A stretch of 64,000 bases of DNA from Echinometra lucunter. Taxonomy: Eukaryota; Echinodermata; Echinoidea; Camarodonta; Echinometridae. The position numbers were made by a program, and so were the translations under genes. Where the stretch lies: positions 30,903,613 to 30,967,612 of the forward strand of contig CM057156.1 in the NCBI GenBank assembly GCA_029962745.1. The letters run 5' to 3'. The first letter of the stretch is position 1; each line of letters begins with the position of its first letter. The notes under the pieces are model-generated. The model saw only the letters and a program-made list of their open reading frames with translations, did no database searches and was not told the origin of the DNA. Positions 21,562-33,235 of this stretch are shown piece by piece.

Positions 21562-22440
21562 TGTGAATTTCCAGCTCTTTAATGCTAAGTAAGTGAAGTT
21601 TATTCGTAGAGGTCGGATGTTGGGACAGAACAAAATAATACGGTACCTCATTAATTCATCATCTAACGACGAAGCTTTTAAGGTTTAAAAAACAAAACCA
21701 AAAAAACAAAACCAAAAAAAAAAAAAAAAAAACTAACAACAAAGAAAACCCACCACAAACAAGCAAACAAACAAACAAAAATCACAGACAAGCAGCCAAG
21801 CAGGCAAAAACATTAAAAACAACAACAAAAATCTCAGACATGTATTAAAAAATAATAATAAAGGCGGAGGGGGGGGGGGGGGGGGGTCTAGGGCATATAG
21901 GATGCCCCAAATATTCTGACAAGCAAAATAGCAACAAAAACTACCCAACCAAGCAGTGATAAATCCATGAAGCCCAGCCAGTAGTCACGGGCTTATTCAT
22001 TCATGGGCGGGTTTTATGCGCCGTTTTTCTTAAAATAGAGAAAGAAGAAGGAAAAAAAAAAGTTTATTGATTAATTTAATATGAGAAAGGAACAGAAAGT
22101 GGACACCCACGGAACCGGGATCGGGGGGGGGGGGAACGATGGGGCGGCCCTCCCAACAAAACGCCGATACTAAAAAAAAAAAAAAAAAAGGTAGAGAGAC
22201 GGGGTGAGAGAAAGTAGAAATTTGAAATAGAAGGAGCGGACAAGGAATGATGATTATAGTCGCAGCTTCCGAGTTTCGCGAGGGGGGGGGGGGGGCGGGG
22301 AAAACTCCCCCGAGTCCCTGCACTAGGCTCCCCCACGCTGAATGTGGAATATGTTTATGTAGAAGAATTAACCAATCGCGATACATACAAACTGCAAAAC
22401 TTTTCAGTTCAGGTTCATGCATTTTCGCAGTCATTACATA
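21562..22440. other. RBM8A upstream region
   Basis: Should contain the 5' UTR and promoter. It shows A-rich stretches (21694-21780), G-runs at 21869-21886, 22123-22132 and 22282-22294, and no recognisable core-promoter motif. Confidence 0.4.
21869..21886 (+). repeat. G18 homopolymer
   Basis: Uninterrupted G-run about 310 bp upstream of the RBM8A start codon. Confidence 0.9.
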
Positions 22441-23315
22441 TTAATGCATAACAATAATAATAATTAGATAAATTTATATAGTGCATTTACCATATGAATA
22501 TGAATACTAACAATGCATGAATTGTTCATTACAAATGTAAACAAACACATACGGTCGATATAACATACAGAAGTAATAAGCTTGGTGTTTTAAATGAAAT
22601 CAGACAAGTAAATTTGTGGTGAAATATGAGGGAATCTATTTTTTTAAACAAAAGCTTGTAAGTTATAGATTCCCTTTCAAATAAATAAGAGCAGTCTATT
22701 TTACTTTATAACTAACAATCAAAAACGAAAAAAGAAAAAAAAAGACAGTAAAAGGACAAGACAAAACAAGAAAAAACAAAACAAAAAAATCAGCAAAATC
22801 TAAACAAAACAAACAAAATTCAAGAAAACAAATAAACTATCAAAAAGCAAACAAAGCATTTGTGTACATGCCATAGCGTTAGTAAAAATGAGTCTGTACA
22901 TGCATTTTTCATCCGAAACATCCAATATTCATTTGGTAAAATTGATGCTGAAAGGTAATTCAATATTATTCTGCATTCCTTATATGCTTCTCGTACTGAG
23001 GTTATGGATTACGTTCCAGGCTAAAACGAGGAACGATTGTTGGATTGCATGTCAAATTAGAAGTAGCGTAGAAAGGGTAAGAAGGTAATTAATCGAAGTG
23101 AGGAGGGGAAGGGGGGGGGGGTGGGGTGGGGGGGTGGGGATGTCATTCAAGAAGAAGACGACACCGATCACTTTTACATACATCGATCGTTTCATCAGTG
23201 TCCATAACTTGTTCACATGCAGAAAGAAAGCATGCTTTTGTTTGCCTTTCTGTCTGTCGATCGTAGATAATGCAATGAATGGGCAAAGTTCTGATGATAA
23301 TAATAATACAAGCAA
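22441..23315. other. AT-rich gene-free sequence with A/C-rich tracts
   Basis: Includes ATAATAATAATTAGAT...TTATATAGTGC at 22450-22485, similar to the 'TATAGCGC' repeat words listed under 23578-23640, and CAAAA-rich DNA at 22720-22855. A G-rich tract lies at 23104-23139. Confidence 0.45.
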
Positions 23316-23505
23316 TCAGGAGCGGCCCCAGGGTCTTTTCATAGGGGTGGGTGGAGGGGAGATGACCAATAGGTGAATTTATTTACGTTTTAAAGAAAAA
23401 TAGAGGTATACTTGCATGACCAAACCCTCTCTTTTCCCATACTCTTCTTCCTTCTTCGTCCTCTTCTTCTTTTTCCTCCTCTTTTTTGATCACTTGAAAA
23501 ATCAT

Positions 23506-23532
23506 GGGGGGGGGGGGGGGGGGGGGGGGGGG
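23506..23532 (+). repeat. G27 homopolymer
   Basis: The longest G-run in the window, followed by CGGCGGTCG and a C6 run. Confidence 0.95.
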
Positions 23533-23577
23533 CGGCGGTCGCCCCCCTGCCCCCTGTAGTGCCGGACCTGTTTGTAA

Positions 23578-23640
23578 GAAGATTCTGGATTTGTATAGCG
23601 CCTATATACATCTCTATTATGTCTCTATAAGCGCTTTACA
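23578..23640. repeat. SINE/LINE-like fragment with AGCGC...AGCGCTTTACA words
   Basis: TTTGTATAGCGCCTATATAC followed by CTCTATAAGCGCTTTACAAA resembles segments at 22460-22485, 32345-32440 (CAAAGCGCTTTACC) and 45018-45080 (TGTAGCGCTTACG). The recurrence indicates one dispersed family. Class uncertain. Confidence 0.45.
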
Positions 23641-24198
23641 AAAATATTTATAGATTTTCACTGATTCGTCTTTTTGGTTCATATACCGTGTGTCTCAAAA
23701 AAAACGTAACACTTTTGAAATGGTTGCCAAATTGAGCATATGTAATTTTATGAAGAAATGTCGATATGTATAGAAAGCTGAAGGACCAACCTTTCATATG
23801 ATATGAAAAATTGGAAAAAAAATCATGCTTCGATGAACAGTGTTCACTTAAGTTAGAGGTATGAAAATGTGCCTGCGCAGGATTTTTCCTTCCAATTTTG
23901 GACAGGTAAGTTACTTGTAGCTTACAAAATAAGGTCGATATGAGATATTCATGATCGATGGATCAACAGGATATTTTGAATACCTTGAATACCATTCCTT
24001 TTTCTCTGTTATTTATCAATCCCGAAACACCACCGCCCACCCCCCCCCCCACACACACACACGCACACACACTTCCACTCCCATCTTATTGTATCATTGA
24101 TCTGGTAGATGTGAACGGGATTAAGGATGAATGAGAATTGGCTAAATTGAAATATTCCAAATCATAATTAACATTACGCAACCCACTGTCCTCCCCCT

Positions 24199-24200
<2 letters not shown>

Positions 24201-24242
<42 letters not shown>
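24201..24242 (+). repeat. (CA)21 microsatellite
   Basis: Perfect dinucleotide repeat; a shorter (AC)n lies at 24050-24072. Confidence 0.95.
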
Positions 24243-24246
<4 letters not shown>

Positions 24247-24249
24247 ACA

Positions 24250-25539
24250 TTCCTCCTATCCTCTCACCTACTCCTTCCTTTTTTATCACTTTCTTGCACC
24301 TTGTGATTGTTAGATTGGGCAGTAGACCGAGAACCCACAAATCAACGCCCATGAGACAAGCTGCTTAAAAGACCTCTTGGCTGTCTGTCTGGTGCATAGT
24401 CACAACTCACTTTTGAAAAAGCCCCAAAACATCTGCAAAAGAACGACAAAGTCGGTCTCGTAGGTCTAGACATGAAATAATGAAAATCCGAACGGAGAAT
24501 AATGCAGAAGTGAGCCCCCAGAAAAAAATCCCTAGGTCATTTTCAGACAAAAGGGTATTATTACCAAAATTATGATAAGAACATAAGAGTAGAAATTCCT
24601 TTTCACTGTCTCGCTTAGTCTGTCTTTCAAATGTCAAATAACCTCAAATGAAATTTACACTAACCACATGCTAACCACATTTAAACATGGAATTTAAGAC
24701 CTTAAAACAGAAACCTAATCCCGTCGAGAAAAACAAGAAGGATTGATCTCGGTATCAAATTTCAGGTTCCGACTACAAGCTTGAAAAAGAAGTCGACAGA
24801 ATTCTTTCCGCGAAAGTAAAGCGCCATCCGTCTACCAGGGTATGGGTTGTAAAATAAAGAACATAGTAACGATCGTGTGAGACAGAGAATGCCCTCATTA
24901 TCACCAGGGAAATGTTGTTTATCAAATTAATGAATGCATTCGATCCCTCTGCATCAAGGGAGTTTTGTCAGTTCCAGTATCAGATCCCTGTTGTATCAAT
25001 CAAACAGTGACGGTTCCGTACGGCAATACGGAAATTGAAAACATAGATAATTTCACAGGCCACATTATTTCATAACTATATACAGATTTCCCTTCAAAAT
25101 GATGTGATTTTGGTTTAGTTTGACTTCATTTTGCGACCACTTTAGTAACCCCATTTTTCGCTGTATGGCTTTTGGGGACTGTATTATTCAATTACTGTAC
25201 CTGAAGAATGGAATCCGAATATGGCCCGCAAGGTCATTTTCACCGCTAGTTATTACGAGTAGATGAATTTCTGTTCTAGGAACCGCAAACAAATTTCATT
25301 CCCATACTGCAACGAGTTTTAATCTAATAGCAATGAATAGGATCTTCGGTAGCCTCATCTTTCCTCAATTATTTATAATTACGACCATTAGGTTGTATAG
25401 CACGTTTCTATTCCTTGTATTAGTTTCGTGACTTCTTGGTCTCGTAAATTCCTTCTGATTTTATGTTCATTTCCCGTTTTTGTTATTTTTCTAAAAACAA
25501 AATTTGAATTTTTCATGTTGATAAGTTTATTACAATTAA
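24250..25539. other. no gene or repeat recognised
   Basis: Mixed-composition DNA. I looked for splice-bounded conserved frames and saw none. Confidence 0.45.
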
Positions 25540-25705
25540 AGGAAACTAAAAACCCTCAAGTCAAGTATTTTTTAAATCAAAACTAAGGAGGAATAAAGCA
25601 GATTAGCGAAAATTTGAACGAAATCGGACACAGAATAAAGTTATGGCTACATTATGAGATTTTTTACACTATGCCATAGCTATTGATGACATCATGTTGT
25701 GGTCA
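25540..25705 (+). mobile_element. half of a TTAA-type foldback, same core as 40566-41149
   Basis: TTAA at 25536-25539 precedes AGGAAACTAAAAACCCTC. Inside are GCGAAAATTTGAACGAAATCGG and TTGATGACATCA, in the same order as the core words of the TTAA foldbacks at 3788 and 40566. No right end was found, so it is a fragment. Confidence 0.5.
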
Positions 25706-27141
25706 ACCCTCAGTATGCTTTGCATATACAAATAATTAAACATCTTAATTTTGCTTAATATGTGTACATTTTCTTAAGCCAGGCTAAAGATATATAATGT
25801 AGGACTGTTTTCTCCACAACAGTAAGGACAATGAAGACATGTGTTCTTCAAGAAAAATTCTGTGTATAAAACATTTTGATTGTTGTCCACTAGCTATGTT
25901 AGAATAAAAAAAACCCAGAAAATTCCCAAAGGCATAACTAGAAAAAATATATATATCGCAAAATGTTTTGCCTATCAATTAACTTTTCCATTGATTTTTT
26001 CAATACATTGAAAATGATGTTATAATGCCTACTTTACATACATGACACTGGTATAAAACGATGGAAAATCATTGTTAAAGGACTAGTTTTCAAATTGATG
26101 TAAATGTCTTCCAAGAATTACCAATGAGAAATTCAAATTAAGGTAGCATTACCGCTCAGTTGATTAAATAAATTTGATTAAAAGCATGCTCTATCTGCTG
26201 GGTTGCTGGAGATGCCGGAGTAACAAGATAACTGCTGCTTGCATCGATGGCTCTAGGCGGACAAAACTTAGCCATTATGCAACATCCTATCCATTTTATG
26301 GCAGTCAATGGATATGTACCACATCAAAGTTTAATCAAAACGGCAGCTCGCATAAGAGAATGGCTAGCAAGAAAAGTGCACCCTTAGAGAGACCATATTC
26401 CTTTCTAAGTAATCAATTAGGAGTAATTTAAAGATAGTTTTTAAGTGTGGTCCTGAAAAGGACCTACCCACTCTCGACTTTTCGGTAAGTATGTTCTTAC
26501 CGTCCTCAGGAAAATTACTGGCTCACAATTTGCAAAAAGACTATCTGCTAAAGGGTTTTTTGGGTTTCATTCTCCTCTAAGAACATTTTACTATAAGCCT
26601 TAAAACTTGTTGTCAAATAATATCCTTCCATAACTTACTGATCAGGCTTAAGAAATGAAGTGGATTTAAAATGGTTTTTAGTTACAATGAGCAAAACCTG
26701 ATCTGTCTTTAAGTGTCGTGAACATCTGATTGGATTCTACATAATAACCCTCTCCCTTTGACGAAATGGTGGTTAAACAGAGGCTTTCTGTGAAGAATGA
26801 CATCTCAACTGCCTCCTCTGAAGAATGTCTGGGGGCTGATGTTAGCCAAATATTGAGGTAGGCTTTCTCTTTCCTTCCTGTGCAAACAGCCCATCCACTT
26901 CACTCTACGGAATGCAATGTTTGGACATGTTTTGCACTAGTTAGCGAGTTTCCGGTTTTGAAAATATAAGGACAGGAATCGCAAGAACCACCATCTCAGC
27001 AGTATTGGACATTGGTCGCCTTTGACTTTGACTCCTGTGATCGGCATACAGGATCAATATTGGACTAAAAATATGATCTAAAGAATCACCTCAAGCTGCA
27101 TAGGGTCACCGAATTGACATTACAGTGGTGGTGGTGGTGGC

Positions 27142-27167
27142 GGGGGGGGGGGGGGGGGGGGGGGGGG
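27142..27167 (+). repeat. G26 homopolymer
   Basis: Preceded by GTGGTGGTGGTGG. Confidence 0.95.
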
Positions 27168-27389
27168 TAAGAGGCGATTGTGTCATTGTAGGCAAATCGA
27201 ACTTACGCGATGGCTCCTTAGTCCCGTAGTTCCTTAGGTGTTTTTTTTTTAATCTTGCTCTTTTCTGTTTTTGTTTTTTATTTTCCTGTTTAATTTCTTT
27301 TTTTTTTAATAAGATCTCTCAGATAACACGCAATAATATCAAAGACTTTTCTTTAAACTCTCCAGGGAATCTTTAATTACAAGCTTAGC

Positions 27390-27634
27390 TTTTTATTAGA
27401 TTTCCTCATATTTCACTTTATACTAAATTAATTTGTCTTATGTCCATGATGTATGTATATCAAGATCTACGTGTTTGTATGTTCATGTTTTCCCCTTTTG
27501 TATTATGAATCGTTTCATTTATGATGTCATTTACAGGTTTATTTAAGTATGAATTCTTACATGCATGTATGTATTATCATTTATGTGAAATATGAAAATG
27601 AAATAAACTGAAACTGAAACTGAACTTCTGAATA
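27390..27634 (+). mobile_element. probable LINE 3' end with (CTGAAA)n-type tail
   Basis: AT-rich 3' UTR-like DNA ends in AATGAAATAAACTGAAACTG followed by AAACTGAAC. An AATAAA-like word and then a short tandem tail is how many CR1/L2/RTE-type LINEs end. No coding part was found. Confidence 0.4.
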
Positions 27635-27839
27635 CAATAAACACTTGCGCTAGTCATCAAAACAATAGTTTGCCATTTGTTCATGTGCAATGTTTATTAA
27701 ACAATACCACTGTTTCATAACGAGGAAAGGACTAGACGGGCACTGACGTGGCCGGTCCTTACGTCCCAAAAATTAGAACATATAGTGAGCCTGGCCACAG
27801 CCACTTACGGTAATCTGAACAAGTATTAAATTGGAGGCA

Positions 27840-28570
27840 TTAATAGATTGACGCAAAGTCCACCCAACTGTAGGGTCACTTGATTGACTCAAAGTCCACT
27901 GAATCTGGTAGAATCACCGAATGACTCAATTTTCACCCCAAACTAGTAAGGTCATTGACATCTCAATAGTCTCCTCTACATGTCTGTAGGGGCTGATGTT
28001 GACCCAAAATTGAGGAAGGTTTTCACTTTCCCTGCTGCGTAAACAGTCCATTCTCTCCACTCGACGGAATGTAACGTTTGGACATTTGGAAATGTTTTAC
28101 AAAAAAAGTAGCACAGAAAGCATTATACCATCATCAAACAGTATTCGACAGTAGTTACCATTGACCATTGACTCTTGCGAACAGTGGGCAAGTTCATTGC
28201 TTTGGCTTGTTGTCCGCAACCCGGCATGACCAAGTCATTAGATGGACTCATTGTCCACTCAACATGCTTCAACCCGGTTATGCCGGTAGGGTCACTGCAT
28301 GGAGGGACTCAATGTCCAAACTGGTAGGTTCATAAGAATGACTCAATGCCCTTCAACCTGGTAAAGCCATTGCATTAACTCATTCTGATATCATCGTTGG
28401 ATTAACTCAATGTCCAGCGAAATTTGATTGACCCAATATCCACTCAGCCTGGCAGAGTCATTTCATGACTCAATGTCCACTAAACCTCACATGGCCATTG
28501 AAATGACTCAACCATGGTTGGGTAATTTTGATGACTCAATGTCCCCCACAATGACTGAGTACTGCACCTC
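27840..28570 (+). repeat. degenerate ~45-55-bp minisatellite with GACTCAATGTCCA words
   Basis: Variants of 'GGTAGGGTCACTGNATTGACTCAATGTCCACTCAACC' recur about a dozen times (for example near 27871, 27910, 28250, 28308, 28352, 28400, 28440, 28473 and 28540). A precursor unit lies at 27107-27122. Units are heavily diverged. Confidence 0.7.
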
Positions 28571-28605
28571 CATTTCCACTCAAATTGGAAGGGGTTATAG
28601 GATTG

Positions 28606-28856
28606 ACAATAATAATAATAATGATAATAGCCCTTATTTACCCAGGGTAACGACTTTAGCTTTATCAGAGCTTCCAGCGGGCCCTATATATCATAATTTA
28701 TTATTATTACCCTTCTCCATTCTTATATGCCGAGCGCCTGGCTAGAAGGCAGAAGGTCCCATTTTGGTAAGTCTTTGGTACTCGGCCGGGGATTGAACCC
28801 ACGACCTCCCCTTCATGAGGCGGACGCTATGTCACATGAGCCAACATGCCCGGTTC
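28606..28856 (-). mobile_element. tRNA-derived SINE
   Basis: Reading the minus strand, a head with an A-box-like TGGCTCATGTG (28843-28833) and a B box GGTTCAATCCC (28799-28789), 33 nt apart, gives RNA polymerase III promoter spacing. A body of about 150 bp follows, then a 3' tail of ATT/ATC triplets (28630-28607). The head resembles a tRNA gene, but the 3' stem is too diverged for a functional tRNA. Confidence 0.75.
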
Positions 28857-28899
28857 CTTCAAAGTTGCCAACATCTGGTGCATGTACAAACTTAGCATA

Positions 28900-30745
28900 T
28901 AAGAATAATATCAGCTTTTAATACTCTTTTCTTTATTTTTTGATATGACAACTAGGATTTATGGGACGTGCCAAGTTTAGTAAGCATTGAGTTGACACAA
29001 ATAAGGAGACATATTGGGCATCTTACACATTCTCCATTCCAAGCGAATTATTTTTTTCCAAAGGGATCTGTTTTCCCCGCGCTGTACCGACAATAGTAGA
29101 TTGCTAATTCATTTCAAGAGTCTCCGATGTTCAGGGGCATATCCGTTTCTTTCTGAAAGGGAGGGGCACGCAATTTCAAAAAGATATCTTAAAACGAAGA
29201 AAAGAAGTAAAAAAATAAATAATAGATGAAAAATTAGTCTTTTTTGTGTTCATTCCGGATCCTTGAAAAATTGAAAACGGGAATAGCAGCGATGTGTGTG
29301 TTCATGCTGGACCAGTAACTGTACCCCTGGAATACTCCAATAAAAAGGTTCATCGTCCTACTTGCCGTAATCATGTTAATGAAATCTCTCATCCTTCTAA
29401 CATACCCTAAACATCTTGTAAAATTGAATTAATAGTCTTGATTAAACCAGGACTGTCAATATTCTTGACGAAGTGGTCCCTTGTGATTTGGTAATATGAC
29501 TGCCCTTTGGTGGCAATTATGTTTCAAACACAATTTCTTTTTTCCGGACGTTTGTTGTAAAAAGAGCACTTCTGTAAATTCAGATCCTTTTAAAGTCCTT
29601 AAATCGGCAATAGAACAAACTACAAGACACTTTTGAGCAGACTTAAGCTCGTTTGAGTCGGACCTTAGACTGTTAGACGTTTTATTTTGGCACTATTTTA
29701 AACGATTCATTTCCGATCCCTACGGCATGTAAGGCTACTTGTCAAGCGATTATTCTTTTAAAATAGTCGAAACGCCGCAGCGCTGTGAGGAATACTTTTC
29801 ATGGCTATTACCAAAAGAGGGGGGGGGGGGGGGGACCCTGGGGTTTAAAAGTATAAGGCAGCTTAGGTAAACTGAGGTACTGTTTCAGATTCAGGATTAA
29901 AGGATGCATGTTGCGGTGAAACATAGCCAACATGACGTGAAGATATTTAGCCGTTCAGTGACATTTATGGGTGAATGACACCTTGTTATGACTCCACCAT
30001 CATGGTGATGACTCCACCATCATGGTGAAATAGATCGGAGTGACAGTGAAAATGCGCATCAAGTAAAGAATGGTATTGATTTCACATCCTACGCAAAGGA
30101 GAGAGCAAACACAGGAGGCATTGGTCTCCATGCTGTGTTATTACAGCGCGACAGTAAGCAAACATAGCCCCTAATAAGGAAATGCATCGTCGATGAAATG
30201 GATAACCTATCTTTAATTCTTCCTCTTTTCCTGATCTCATTAACCGATCGGTGCTCTCTTTGAGAAACCTCTTTGTCCACTGACTGCAGCCATTCATATT
30301 AGGTCAAGGATTTGACGTAAAATTTCCCCTTTGCCGTGCAAGCATGACCATGATGTATTGATTATCTCTCATTTAATGTTTCATTCAAACAGGAAGGATA
30401 TCTGTTTTCAAAAGCAATTTGATCCACCATTCGATTGAAAGGTTTGACATCAAACCCTTTTACTGAATGAATGAAAATTCAAGATGCAAAACGACTAGAC
30501 TGTAGATTAAGAGTGTGAAAACGTGAAACTAGCCAATCCTTTACAGCTTGAGGCTTCCTTCCGTGAAAAGCGGTATTTGTTAAATTGTCAGATATATAAC
30601 TAGCAATTTTTTGCTATCCTACAATATTAAAATATATATTGACAATATCGAATATACCCATTCCATACAAGGTAATGATAAAGATTGCTTTAGCACCTGT
30701 TATACATGTTATGATATTTAGCAATTTTAAATGACCATGCGCTAA
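28900..30745. other. gene-free sequence
   Basis: Contains a G-run at 29819-29834, a 20-bp exact tandem duplication (29988-30027) and otherwise unrecognised DNA. Confidence 0.45.
29988..30027 (+). repeat. exact 20-bp tandem duplication
   Basis: ATGACTCCACCATCATGGTG occurs twice without mismatch; each unit contains the palindrome CCACCATCATGGTG in near-perfect form. Confidence 0.95.
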
Positions 30746-30750
30746 TTCAG

Positions 30751-31418
30751 GTTACCAACACCAGATTCCTTGGTGTTATAATTGATGACCGTTTATCCTG
30801 GAAACCTCATCTTACCCAGTTATGTAAAAAGGTATCGCATAATATCGGTGTCATAAACAAAATCAAACATTTCTTCCCCCAGTCCACTCTACATTATTTT
30901 ATTGTATTGCACTCTCGTCCTATCCCTTTTGAACTATGGTATACTTGCATGGGGCCACTCTAATAGACAATAATTATCTCAATAAAGTTTTAGTTTTACA
31001 AAAAAGACTGATGAGAATCATTTGCAATAAAATCTATCGCTCTCAAACTAGCGCTCTCTTTTTTTTTGAATAATGAAGTCTTAAAAATTGATGAACTATA
31101 CTTGCACAACCTTGGATGCTTTATGTACCACTTGGAAAAAAAATCAATTACCGGAACATTTATTGCAGATATTCTCAAGAAACAATCAAGTTCACAATTA
31201 TCCTACAAGACAATCTAATATGTTACATTTCCCACTGACCAGAACACTTACTACTCAGAAGACATTTATATACACAGGACCACAGTTGTGGAACTCTTTG
31301 AATAATACCATTAAAGTAGCCCCCACTATTTTCTCATTCAAACGTAAACTTAAAAGGTTCTTTTAGATAGATATAACTGTTAATTGTCAAGTTCAAGTTC
31401 AAGTTCAAGTTCAGGTTT
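30751..31418 (+). pseudogene. LINE ORF2 C-terminal region, frameshifted, with (TCAAGT)n tail
   Basis: The first part reads FLGVIIDDRLSWKPHLTQLC (from about 30767), the block just after the reverse transcriptase catalytic core in CR1/Jockey/RTE-like LINEs. Frame shifts near 30900 (duplicated ATTTTATTGTA) and at A/T runs near 31068 and 31135. The end reads NYPTRQSNMLHFP and LWNSLNNTIKVAPTIFSFKR up to TAG at 31364, then a 3' UTR and a hexanucleotide tail (31388-31417). Several frameshifts make it inactive. Confidence 0.82.
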
Positions 31419-32084
31419 TATTTCCAATATAACACAAGACATATTTTTTTTCTTCTTTTAAGCAGAAATATCGTAAATTAATATACAACATTTTTTCCTG
31501 TTATTAACAACAAAACAAATAAATTGTCTGCTTGACATAGCGTATTAAAAGGAAAGAAATGATATTTGAAAAGAGAAATCCACAAAAAAGCAATGCTTGT
31601 AGTGACGTGGATTCCTCAAGAAAGAAAAAGGAAAGTAAAGAAAAGGAAACAGAAGAATGTATGATACAAAGATAGGCAGATAGGTGAAACAGCAGTGTAT
31701 ATTACAGTTGCAAATTCAGTCACACAATGTCAACATGAATAGGGAATGCATATTTTCAACACAAACTTCTTAATGAAAATAACACTATAAAAAGATCAAA
31801 CGCTTTGCAAAAGGAATCGTAATGTAAAATTCTCCGTCCTTCATCCCTCATCTTCACCATTTTCATCCTTCATCTTACATCCTTCCATTTCTCTTTCTCT
31901 CTCTCTCTCTCTCTCTGAATATTTCTCTGCTAGTAAAGTCGTCACTTGTCATTCATCTTTTTGTATTTTACATGCACTAACTAATGTAAGTCACATCACT
32001 CTTTCTTTTGTATGGGCGGGGCAGGGGGGGGGGGGGGGGTGGGGAATAACATAGAAGTGCATACATTTGTATTACATTATTATT

Positions 32085-32325
32085 GTATCATTATTTATGT
32101 AAGCCAGATAGGAGTCTATACATTACAAGCTCTGCTTCTTTAAATAGATTTCTCCACTGATTTATTCTTCATAATTTATCTTAAGTTAATACTTACAGAT
32201 ATATGTAAAATGTATTATTTCTCAAATGCAAATTTGTTTTACATTTTGTTATTCCAAGAATAAGTATTATTTAACTGCGTCACTTGCATTATGTAGAAAA
32301 AATAAAGAAAGAAAGAAAGAAAGTT
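32085..32325 (+). mobile_element. possible LINE 3' UTR with (GAAA)n tail
   Basis: AT-rich DNA ends AAAAAATAAAGAAAGAAAGA, that is AATAAA followed by GAAA repeats. No coding part is present, so the call rests on the tail only. Confidence 0.35.
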
Positions 32326-33149
32326 ATATCTACGAGATTTCAAAGCGCTTTACCCCGATCAGCAGATAATGCTCGCTCAATTCTTGCACATGGAATTCTA
32401 TAAATTCCATTGGGAGCATTCCAACCAGTCACCGTTTTACAGACGGGAACAATGCTGAATGAATGATAAAAAAAACTTCCACATCCTAACAGGTATGTTA
32501 TACTTATTGAAAACTCAAGTGTAACAGCTAGAGGGAAGTAACGTAGCAATTAAATTTAAAAAAAAAAGAAAAAAAAAAAGAAGAGAAGAATATTTAGAAA
32601 GTAGTTTGCGACCCTGCTACCAACGTGAGTGGAATCACATCTTCTGATTAACGTGGGAATATCCTAACTGGATGATACTTTTCATGAAATCGTATATATG
32701 CTCTGTCCTTAACCCGACTTTTGCTCAAGCTGAGAAATAGGTCTTGCGGATAGGAACATATGGCGCCAAAATAAGGAAAGAAGCGTTGGGTGCATGGAAG
32801 AATCCGCTGATGCCTGGGGCATTGTAAGGAAACGTAATCACCTGTCGATAAAAGGGGAGATGCACCTGGGACCAGCGCACACGACCCCTGAAGAAAACAT
32901 GAAGAGGGAGGACAAATGTTAGCTGAGGACCTGTATTAAATGGCGACATGCATAACGATTTGGGGTATCCCTCTTCATCTCGAATTTTGAGTCAGCATGA
33001 CGCTGATAAGGGCAAGAGAGGCCCCGAAGTTAATGAAGACTTGAATAATTGGGAGAAAAAAAAATCTGACGAACGGGGACATTAACATTTATATAGAAAA
33101 CCACGAAAACGTCGGTATAGTGGCACAGATTACAACCTGTGTGGAAGTG

Positions 33150-33235
33150 AAATGGTCTCGTGGTCTTGCGGTTTGCATGCCTGTACAGCTATCCAGGGTT
33201 CAAGTCTCGTACGGCATCAGGATGTTGACGTCAAA
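33150..33235 (+). mobile_element. tRNA-derived SINE head
   Basis: An A-box-like TGGTCTCGTGG (33153-33163) and a B-box GGTTCAAGTC (33197-33206) are 33 nt apart. The flanks do not fold into a full cloverleaf by eye, so I call a SINE remnant, not a tRNA gene. Confidence 0.5.

Larger units (their letters stand above)
26780..28230 (+). repeat. two diverged copies of a ~270-bp block (about 26797-27050 and 27957-28195)
   Basis: Shared words in order are GACATCTCAA, GGGGCTGATGTT, ATTGAGG, AAACAG(C/T)CCAT, CGGAATG(C/T)AA(T/C)GTTTGGACAT and ATCATCAAACAG/ATCTCAGCAG near the end. DNA carrying a G26 run and a LINE-like tail lies between them. Confidence 0.65.

Noticed and set aside
23318..23571. Possible hAT element with CAGG...CCTG ends around the G27 run
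   Set aside because: The termini match only partly and the flanking octamers (caagcaat versus tttgtaag) do not agree.
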